Of a stretch of 5,690 nucleotides of DNA, positions 1-5,108 are shown piece by piece. A model generated the notes under the pieces. The model saw nothing but the letters and a program-made list of their open reading frames with translations. It made no database searches and was not told the origin of the DNA. The position numbers and the translations under genes were made by a program. Every line of letters begins with the position of its first letter. Position 1 is the stretch's first letter. Source of the stretch: Eudoraea sp. (GTDB lineage: Bacteria; Bacteroidota; Bacteroidia; Flavobacteriales; Flavobacteriaceae); the NCBI GenBank assembly GCA_024642325.1, contig JAHEBI010000186.1, forward strand, positions 1 through 5,690. Direction: 5' to 3'.

Positions 1-347
1 CCATCTTCCTGGATCTGCTACCGGGGGTTACGGCCAATTTTGATCATAAGCAGTCTTCCAGGACAGCCTGGGGGTTTACTTATAGTTCAAGGGTTGCCAT
101 CTATAAGATCATTCCGAAATCAGCGATTGTAGGCGAGATTTTTGGCACTGCGGGGAAGGCTTCCTCACCGACTGCTTATCGTGCCGGTGTGAGGTGGGAA
201 AGTCCAAAATGGATTTTGGCAGGAACATTTTCCAATGCCTTTGATGGCTCCTACGGCGCGGGATTTGAAATTGGAGTTATGTTTTTTACGGAGCCACTTT
301 TTGGAAAAAACCGAAAAAAGGCAAAATCTTCTGAACCGATCAATTGA
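1..347 (+). CDS. Partial CDS: C-terminal 114 residues of a probable outer-membrane beta-barrel protein
   Basis: The open frame enters from the left edge (first whole codon at position 3) and ends with TGA at 345-347, so only the C-terminus is visible. The 114 residues contain short stretches alternating polar and hydrophobic/aromatic residues, such as TAWGFTYSSRVAIY, YRAGVRWESPKWILAGTF and GAGFEIGVMFF, separated by glycine/serine/asparagine-rich turns. This is the look of antiparallel strands in an outer-membrane barrel. The barrel-like part ends near residue 100 (FFTEPLF) and is followed by a short lysine-rich hydrophilic tail (KNRKKAKSSEPIN), which is unusual because barrels often end on an aromatic residue. 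I do not recognise the family. A transporter/porin-like role is inferred from the strand pattern only. The frame is intact up to its stop, and the AT-rich spacer begins directly after it. Confidence 0.6.
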   Translation, partial: IFLDLLPGVTANFDHKQSSRTAWGFTYSSRVAIYKIIPKSAIVGEIFGTAGKASSPTAYRAGVRWESPKWILAGTFSNAFDGSYGAGFEIGVMFFTEPLFGKNRKKAKSSEPIN

Positions 348-513
348 AATATTCAAAAAGTATAAGTTATTTCATCATCTAACATTTATAACTCCTATGA
401 TAAGCATAGTGTTCGATTTCTATGGTGGATAAAAAAAAGAGGTCGAACTTCAGGTCTTTGTAAATATTACTAAACTTTAACTATCTTAAACCTCCTATTA
501 AATAATTACAGTT
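348..513. other. Intergenic spacer with promoter candidate and short inverted repeats
   Basis: This AT-rich spacer separates the barrel-protein gene from the S33-type hydrolase. CTATG occurs at 395-399 and 420-424, and its complement CATAG lies between them at 405-409, so the middle block can pair with either side. A perfect 6-base inverted repeat, GTTCGA (411-416) with TCGAAC (443-448), lies just upstream of the promoter candidate at 457-489. None of these is followed by a convincing T-run, so I do not call a terminator for the upstream gene. No small gene is supportable here. Confidence 0.45.
457..489 (+). promoter_or_regulatory. Candidate Bacteroidota-type promoter for the S33 hydrolase gene
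   Basis: TTTG at 457-460 is followed by a 21-base spacer and TATCTTAA at 482-489. The known Bacteroidota vegetative promoter is roughly TTTG, about 19 bases, then TAnnTTTG. The -33 element matches fully. The -7 element matches the TAnnTT part but not the final TG. The start codon lies 25 bases after the -7 element. The call is strengthened by the decamer ACTATCTTAA (480-489), which recurs in the same arrangement before the sulfatase gene. Confidence 0.5.
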
Positions 514-1944
514 TTGAGAAAAATTATTTTATTCGTAGCACTATTCCTTTTTGCAATAGTATGTAAAGCTCAAAATGACGCGGTACCCACAGTTCCAACC
601 GGGATAAATTGGCTTCCTGAAGGAGAAAATGTGAGGGCAGGTGCAATTTTAGTTCCTGAGAATCACGATGAACCCGAGGGAAGACAAATTCAGATTTCCT
701 ATATAGTCATAAAAGCTAAAGACTCCATTTCCGCTGAATATCCAATGATTTTCTTTTCCGGTGGACCGGGGGGGAATTCTTTGAATCAGGGCATGATCGG
801 TTTCTTATTAGAACATCTCATGAGAAAGAACCGGGATATTATTCTTTTTGACCAACGTGGTATTGGGTATTCATCGGGCTTGCCCGACATGTCTTTTGCG
901 GCCTTTGATATCATGGCCAAAGATGCTGATGAGAAAGAAGAACTGGCCTTAACCACAAGCATGATTTTGGAATATAAAAAGAAATGTGAGGAACTGAATA
1001 TTAGCCCCGAATATTATAATTCCATCCAGAATGCGAAGGATGTAGGACTGCTTTTTAAACATTTGGGCTATGAAAAATACAATTTATTCGGTGGCTCATA
1101 CGGTACTCGTATTGCTAGGATTGTGCAGGACATGTTCCCGGAATATATTCATAGTTCAGTTCTTGATTCGCCATCTACACTTAATAGTGATTTTCTTCTA
1201 AGTCGACTGGATAGTTATTCCCTGGCCCTGGACAGAATTTTTGAGTATTGTGAAAATGATGCTGATTGTAAAAGTCAATATCCCAGACTAAAAGAGGATT
1301 ATTTTAAAGCGATATCCATCTTGGGGCAAAAGCCACTGGCAGTGGTCATGAAGGACTCTATAAATGTAACCATTAATGCTCAGGATGGGATTTATTTATT
1401 GAGAAGGTTACTGTATCAGAGCAATTCAAGGCAAAAGGCTCCTGAACTTATCAAAGCCTTCATAGAAGGCGGCGGGCAGGTCATTAATGAGGTCCTGGAA
1501 TTTGAATACGAATTAACCGGGGGATTAAACCTTACGATGCTTTTGTCCGTTGAAAAATATGAAAATTTTAATACTGACAATACTGAGGAGGTGATCTTGG
1601 AGAACTATAAAAAATATCCCTTAATCCCGGTTAAACTTGGCTTTTTTGATGCTTTTTACATTGCAGGGATGAATTGGCATAGCAATGACCTGCCGATGAA
1701 GGAAAGGAAATTTATGGATTCCGAAGTGCCAACACTCATATTCGTAAATCGGTTTGACCCTGTTACCCCTCCAAAAAATGGTGTTCTCTTTCTGGAAAAC
1801 CTGGCTAACGGAACGTTGCTAATTCTCGATGAAGGAGGTCATGGTGGCGGCAATCAGGAATGCAAAGATCTGGTTATGATCAATTTCATGAATAACCCAA
1901 ATGCCAAACTAGATGTCTCTTGTTTGAATTTATATACCGAGTAA
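514..1944 (+). CDS. Exported alpha/beta hydrolase, peptidase S33 / tripeptidyl-aminopeptidase-like
   Basis: This 476-residue protein is probably a secreted or periplasmic serine exopeptidase that releases amino acids or short peptides from N-termini. The exact substrate is not readable. Residues 1-20 form a signal peptide: RK, a hydrophobic core, then CKAQ. The hydrolase core shows GGPGG (83-87, oxyanion region), DQRGIGYS (113-120), the nucleophile elbow GGSYG (193-197, Ser195), FDPVTPP (Asp415) and GGHGG (His443), giving a complete Ser-Asp-His triad. A cysteine pair (Cys246, Cys252) in the lid and the C-terminal TAP-like segment ending near DVSCL are also typical of the group. The length is normal for the family. 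The start is TTG: an in-frame stop at 499-501 leaves no ATG upstream, and the signal peptide begins directly at this codon. No Shine-Dalgarno site is evident. It stands alone, with spacers on both sides. A general esterase or proline-iminopeptidase-like activity is the main alternative. Confidence 0.87.
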   Translation: MRKIILFVALFLFAIVCKAQNDAVPTVPTGINWLPEGENVRAGAILVPENHDEPEGRQIQISYIVIKAKDSISAEYPMIFFSGGPGGNSLNQGMIGFLLEHLMRKNRDIILFDQRGIGYSSGLPDMSFAAFDIMAKDADEKEELALTTSMILEYKKKCEELNISPEYYNSIQNAKDVGLLFKHLGYEKYNLFGGSYGTRIARIVQDMFPEYIHSSVLDSPSTLNSDFLLSRLDSYSLALDRIFEYCENDADCKSQYPRLKEDYFKAISILGQKPLAVVMKDSINVTINAQDGIYLLRRLLYQSNSRQKAPELIKAFIEGGGQVINEVLEFEYELTGGLNLTMLLSVEKYENFNTDNTEEVILENYKKYPLIPVKLGFFDAFYIAGMNWHSNDLPMKERKFMDSEVPTLIFVNRFDPVTPPKNGVLFLENLANGTLLILDEGGHGGGNQECKDLVMINFMNNPNAKLDVSCLNLYTE

Positions 1945-2114
1945 TAACCATTTTTTTGGAACTTGAACACCTCTCCTTTCCTAAAATCACGTCCAATTAT
2001 TTTTCTGTTTTTACAGAGGTTTTGGCATATTAAAAACCTGATTATCCGAAAAAATGCCAAAGCAAGTTTCAAAAATCATTACATATTTTGTTTAAGTCTC
2101 AATATTTATCTCCC

Positions 2115-2158
2115 CAGGAATTTTTTATCCTGAATTAGTCCCATGCTCAGGAATTTTT
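2115..2158 (+). repeat. Direct repeat CAGGAATTTTT with mutually exclusive hairpins
   Basis: CAGGAATTTTT occurs at 2115-2125 and again at 2148-2158, exactly 33 bases apart. Between them TCCTG (2128-2132) can pair with the first copy (CAGGA, 2115-2119). TCCTGA (2128-2133) can instead pair with TCAGGA (2147-2152), which overlaps the second copy. The second stem is followed by A and five T, so on the + strand it could be a weak terminator for the S33 transcript. A regulatory role is equally unproven. Confidence 0.35.
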
Positions 2159-2239
2159 CTACCCTACTGGATTTAAATGGCATAAAATCCTGGCAAACAG
2201 CCACATTATTATATAAAAACCTAAATTTAATACTGGTTT

Positions 2240-2271
2240 TTTGCCTGAATTATGAAGGATTACTATCTTAA
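2240..2271 (+). promoter_or_regulatory. Candidate Bacteroidota-type promoter for the sulfatase gene
   Basis: TTTG at 2240-2243, a 20-base spacer and TATCTTAA at 2264-2271 fit the TTTG...TAnnTT pattern of Bacteroidota vegetative promoters. The last two -7 bases differ from the consensus TAnnTTTG. The start codon is 32 bases downstream, leaving a short A-rich leader without a Shine-Dalgarno site, as is common in the phylum. The decamer ACTATCTTAA (2262-2271) is identical to that at 480-489. Confidence 0.5.
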
Positions 2272-2303
2272 CATCGAAACACAGAACTATAACTAAATAA
2301 AAC

Positions 2304-3866
2304 ATGAAAAAGTTAAACACTTTACTATCCATTGTGCTGGCGCTAGTCTTTATGTCAGCCTTTGCACAGAAAAACCAGAAGCCCAATATTCTAGTCATCT
2401 GGGGAGATGATATAGGCACTGAGAACATCAGCTATTACAACCGCGGCATGATGGGTTATCAGACCCCAAATATTGACCGTATAGGAAACGAGGGCGTCTT
2501 CTTTACGGATTACTACGGCCAGCAAAGTTGCACCGCAGGCCGCGCTGCCTTCCTTAACGGATCCGTCCCTGTCCGCACGGGCATGACTAAGGTTGGCATC
2601 CCCGGTGCCAAGGAGGGCTGGCAGCAAACAGATGTTACGATTGCCACAGCTATGAAAAGCCTTGGCTACGTCACCGGACAGTTCGGAAAGAACCACCAGG
2701 GTGACCGTGATGAGCACCTGCCTACCGTGAACGGTTTCGACGAATTCCTGGGGAATCTCTATCACCTAAATGCCGAGGAAGAACCTGAAAACGAAGATTA
2801 CCCGGGGGATATGATATTAGCTGATGGCAGCACTTTCATAGAGTCTTTCGGTCCTCGTGGTGTGCTTCACTGCTTTGCAGACGGTAAAGGCGGCCAAACC
2901 ATCAAAGACACCGGACCGCTAACCAAAAAACGGATGGAAACTATTGATGAGGAAACCATTGCTGCTGCCAAAGATTTCATTACCCGACAGGTTAAAGCTG
3001 GCAAACCTTTTTTCTGCTGGTGGAATGGCACACGTATGCACTTCCGAACCCATGTAAAGGAAGAGAACCGCCACAAAGGCAATGATGAATATACCGACGG
3101 CATGATCGAACACGACATGCAGGTTGGCGAACTCCTGAAACTTCTGGATGATCTCGGCATCGCCGACAATACAATCGTACAGTATTCCACGGACAATGGG
3201 CCACATTACAACACCTGGCCAGATGCCGGCACCACACCCTTCCGTAGTGAGAAAAACTCAAACTGGGAAGGTGCTTATCGCGTTCCCTGTTTCGTAAGAT
3301 GGCCCGGCCATTTCCCTGCCGGAACGGTACGAAACGGCATCGTTTCACATGAGGACTGGCTTCCAACATTCGCTGCTGCCGGTGGCAACCCGAACATTGT
3401 AGAGCAGTTGAAAGCGGGGGTTGAGTTAAATGGACGTAGATACAAGAACTATCTCGATGGAGCCAACCAACTAGACTATATCAGTGGCAAAACCAAAGAG
3501 TCACCTCGAAAAAAGTTTATATATGTGAATGATGACGGTCAGATTGTTGCCATGCGATATATGCCCTGGAAAGCCGTCTTCCTTGAAAACCGTGGCCAGG
3601 CCTTCGAAGTTTGGCGCGAACCCTTCACAGAACTTCGTGTACCGCTGTTATTCAATCTTCGCCGGGATCCATTTGAGAAAGCCCAGCACAATTCAAACAC
3701 CTATAATGATTGGTTCCTTGACCGGGTTTTCGTCCTCGGACCAATGCAAAAAGTAGCAGCACAGTTTCTCATGACCATGAAGGAGTATCCGCCAAGCCAG
3801 ACTCCGGGGTCCTTCAATCTGGAAAAGGTCCAGAAACAAATTGAAAACTCCATGGGAGGCAAATAG
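2304..3866 (+). CDS. Exported type I sulfatase (arylsulfatase-like) with CTAGR active-site motif
   Basis: This 520-residue protein should hydrolyse sulfate esters in the periplasm or outside the cell; its natural substrate cannot be read from the sequence. Residues 1-21 are a signal peptide (MKK, hydrophobic core, SAFA then Q). The sulfatase fold is marked by NILVIWGDD (28-36, metal-binding Asp35/Asp36), the formylglycine motif CTAGR (76-80) followed by AAFLNG, GKNHQGD (128-134, Lys129 and His131), MHFRTH (245-250), STDNG (295-299, Asp297/Asn298) and Lys317 before WEGAYRVP (321-328). Cys76 would need conversion to formylglycine, but the usual proline two positions later is alanine. From memory, CTAGR recurs in one arylsulfatase subgroup, so the enzyme is probably active. 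The ATG is directly followed by the signal peptide. Of 25 arginine codons 23 are CGN, unlike the neighbouring genes, which suggests transfer or different expression selection. No formylglycine-generating enzyme or sulfatase maturase is in the window. A terminator follows. Confidence 0.92.
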   Translation: MKKLNTLLSIVLALVFMSAFAQKNQKPNILVIWGDDIGTENISYYNRGMMGYQTPNIDRIGNEGVFFTDYYGQQSCTAGRAAFLNGSVPVRTGMTKVGIPGAKEGWQQTDVTIATAMKSLGYVTGQFGKNHQGDRDEHLPTVNGFDEFLGNLYHLNAEEEPENEDYPGDMILADGSTFIESFGPRGVLHCFADGKGGQTIKDTGPLTKKRMETIDEETIAAAKDFITRQVKAGKPFFCWWNGTRMHFRTHVKEENRHKGNDEYTDGMIEHDMQVGELLKLLDDLGIADNTIVQYSTDNGPHYNTWPDAGTTPFRSEKNSNWEGAYRVPCFVRWPGHFPAGTVRNGIVSHEDWLPTFAAAGGNPNIVEQLKAGVELNGRRYKNYLDGANQLDYISGKTKESPRKKFIYVNDDGQIVAMRYMPWKAVFLENRGQAFEVWREPFTELRVPLLFNLRRDPFEKAQHNSNTYNDWFLDRVFVLGPMQKVAAQFLMTMKEYPPSQTPGSFNLEKVQKQIENSMGGK

Positions 3867-3883
3867 ACTTTCATTTACAATAC

Positions 3884-3920
3884 GGGCCGTATCTGCACCA
3901 TTTGCATACGGCCCTTATTT
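3884..3920 (+). terminator. Rho-independent-type terminator after the sulfatase gene
   Basis: GGGCCGTAT (3884-3892) pairs perfectly with ATACGGCCC (3906-3914). After a two-base bulge (CT, 3893-3894) the stem continues with GCA (3895-3897) and TGC (3903-3905), closed by the loop CCATT. TTATTT follows the stem. It starts 17 bases after the sulfatase stop, so it most likely ends that transcript and separates it from the kinase operon. Confidence 0.82.
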
Positions 3921-4003
3921 AGCAAAGGACGTACTCAAGAAATATAAAGTAAGTTAAAGGAAAACTTCCTCCTGGTGTTAAATAAAAAATTAGTAAACCT
4001 ACT

Positions 4004-4019
4004 GTATTTGAAGAAATAC
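4004..4019 (+). other. Small perfect hairpin in the sulfatase-kinase spacer
   Basis: GTATTT (4004-4009) and AAATAC (4014-4019) form a perfect six-pair stem with the loop GAAG. A second small stem, AGGAA (3958-3962) with TTCCT (3966-3970), lies upstream. They sit in the otherwise empty stretch between the two terminator-type hairpins (3921-4068), where I see no gene. The stems are AT-rich and may be chance. Confidence 0.3.
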
Positions 4020-4068
4020 CGAAGTACTGATCAAAATTGAATGATATTTTCTACCTTTTAACATTGAT

Positions 4069-4100
4069 AAAAAATCCTGGCGTAACGTAAGGATTTTTTT
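4069..4100. terminator. AT-rich terminator-type hairpin directly upstream of the kinase gene
   Basis: AAAAAATCCT (4069-4078) pairs perfectly with AGGATTTTTT (4090-4099) around an 11-base loop, giving an A-run before and a T-run after the stem, so it could work on either strand. No gene ends near it on the + strand, since the sulfatase already has its own terminator at 3884-3920. It may be a second terminator, the end of an unrecognised short RNA, or an attenuator for the kinase operon. Confidence 0.6.
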
Positions 4101-4128
4101 GTTTTGGGACTATATTGCAATAAAATTG
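4098..4128 (+). promoter_or_regulatory. Candidate promoter for the kinase-glycohydrolase operon
   Basis: TTTG at 4098-4101, a 19-base spacer and TAAAATTG at 4121-4128 match the Bacteroidota pattern TTTG-N19-TAnnTTTG with one mismatch in the -7 element. The -33 element is built from the end of the hairpin's T-run. If real, transcription would start near 4134-4136. That rules out the TTG at 4104 as start codon and leaves almost no leader for the TTG at 4137. Confidence 0.4.
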
Positions 4129-4136
4129 TTGGCGAT

Positions 4137-5108
4137 TTGATTTCTTTAGATACCCATACTCCCCTACCAGTGCTTCAGGATTTTCTGGAATCCAATAAGT
4201 GGCTGAATCCAGATGAAAAAATTAGTTCAGTTTCAAAACCCGGAGAAGGCAACATGAATGTTGTGCTTCGTGTAAAAACGAATCAGCGTTCTTTTATATT
4301 AAAGCAATCACGACCATATGTACAGAAATACCAGCAGATAGAAGCTCCCCTCAACAGGATAGAGGTGGAATATAAGTTTTATAAAGCCATTCAAGGGGCT
4401 GCCATTGCGGATCATATCCCGGAAATCTTAGCCTTTGATCAGGAGAACTACCTAATTCAAATGGAAGATCTGGGACAGTGTGAGGACATGACTTTTTGTT
4501 ACAGGGATCGCCGGATTTCCCAGCCTGTACTGGAAAAACTTATAGGCCTCTTAGAAATTATTCACAGCGCCGGTGATGTAGAAAATTTTCCTGAAAACAG
4601 GATCCTGAGGGAATTGAATCATCAGCATATTTTTGTACTGCCCTTTCTGGAGGACAACGGATTTGAATTGAATGAAATCCAGGAAGGTTTGCAGGAATTA
4701 TCGCTCCCTTATAAAAAAGATGAAGCCATAAAAACAGTTGTCAATAAACTTGGCAATATGTACCTTTCCAAAGGAAATGTTTTAATCCATGGCGACTATT
4801 ACCCCGGTAGCTGGATGCAATTGGAGAATGAGGTATATATTATAGATCCGGAATTTAGTTTTATTGGATTTAGAGAATTCGACCTGGGAGTGATGACAGC
4901 ACACCTTATTTTAGCCGGTATGGACACTTCTTCTATGGCCACTGTTATAAAGCTCTATAAAGGAGAAACAGACAATGCGCTTATTTCCAGGGTAGCAGGT
5001 ATCGAAATTATGAGGCGTTTAATTGGTCTTGCACAGTTGCCATTGCAAAGGACTATCAAGGAAAAAGACTATCTTTTACAACTTGCCAGAAAAATGATAT
5101 TAGTATGA
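4137..5108 (+). CDS. Methylthioribose-kinase-like (MtnK-like) phosphotransferase of the APH fold
   Basis: This is a probable cytoplasmic ATP-dependent small-molecule kinase with a pentose-like substrate. From the TTG at 4137 it has 323 residues and no signal peptide. The order of motifs matches MtnK: GEGNMN (36-41, nucleotide loop, like MtnK GDGNLN), ILKQ (Lys56), MEDL (109-112), LIHGD (216-220, catalytic Asp220), IDPEF (236-240, the DxE metal motif of MtnK instead of DFG) and EIMRRLIGLA (290-299, like the late MtnK helix with paired arginines). It is shorter than MtnK (about 400 residues), the W of the MtnK SWPL segment is missing, and HGDLHTGS reads HGDYYPGS, so the substrate probably differs from methylthioribose. 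The start is uncertain. The frame opens after a stop at 4083-4085, and TTG 4104 and GTG 4170 are alternatives. I chose 4137 because 4104 abuts a terminator T-run and the MtnK-like part begins near THTPL. Its stop overlaps the next gene by ATGA. Confidence 0.78.
   Translation: MISLDTHTPLPVLQDFLESNKWLNPDEKISSVSKPGEGNMNVVLRVKTNQRSFILKQSRPYVQKYQQIEAPLNRIEVEYKFYKAIQGAAIADHIPEILAFDQENYLIQMEDLGQCEDMTFCYRDRRISQPVLEKLIGLLEIIHSAGDVENFPENRILRELNHQHIFVLPFLEDNGFELNEIQEGLQELSLPYKKDEAIKTVVNKLGNMYLSKGNVLIHGDYYPGSWMQLENEVYIIDPEFSFIGFREFDLGVMTAHLILAGMDTSSMATVIKLYKGETDNALISRVAGIEIMRRLIGLAQLPLQRTIKEKDYLLQLARKMILV

Larger units (their letters stand above)
1945..2303. other. 359-base gene-free spacer with several inverted repeats
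   Basis: No coding region is supportable. The stretch holds a T7 run at 1951-1957 without a clear stem. A small hairpin (CTGT 2005-2008, loop TTTT, ACAG 2013-2016) extends by T-A and G-T pairs. An 8-base perfect inverted repeat, TTTGGCAT (2021-2028) with ATGCCAAA (2054-2061), extends to 10 pairs with one wobble. A repeat cluster lies at 2115-2158, and the sulfatase promoter candidate at 2240-2271. It may hold the 3' untranslated region and terminator of the S33 gene, an operator, or a structured RNA. I recognise no known RNA family. Confidence 0.5.

Noticed and set aside
165..432. Short open frames on both strands (165-356 minus, 235-432 plus) over the end of the barrel-protein gene
   Set aside because: Both overlap the real frame ending at 347, lack recognisable domains, and look like shadows extended into AT-rich spacer.
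1854..2428. Two - strand open frames (1854-2072 and 2159-2428) across the S33-sulfatase spacer
   Set aside because: Each overlaps a strong + strand gene, and their compositions match translated AT-rich non-coding DNA. No promoter or start context supports them.
2391..3369. Several overlapping open frames on the - strand within the sulfatase gene
   Set aside because: They lie fully antisense to a clear sulfatase, show no recognisable motifs, and have the low-complexity or Ser/Arg/Cys-rich look of shadow frames.
3529..3756. A 75-residue + strand frame inside the sulfatase gene
   Set aside because: It is out of frame within a conserved coding region and shows no independent signal.
3950..3957. 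TAAGTTAA as a -7 element for a small RNA ending at the 4069-4100 hairpin
   Set aside because: No TTTG-like -33 element lies 17-23 bases upstream, so the promoter is not supportable.
2184..4081. The shared 11-mer AAAATCCTGGC at 2184-2194 and 4071-4081
   Set aside because: The second copy is part of the hairpin arm before the kinase gene, while the first has no matching arm. Its length and AT-rich make-up make coincidence the simplest explanation.
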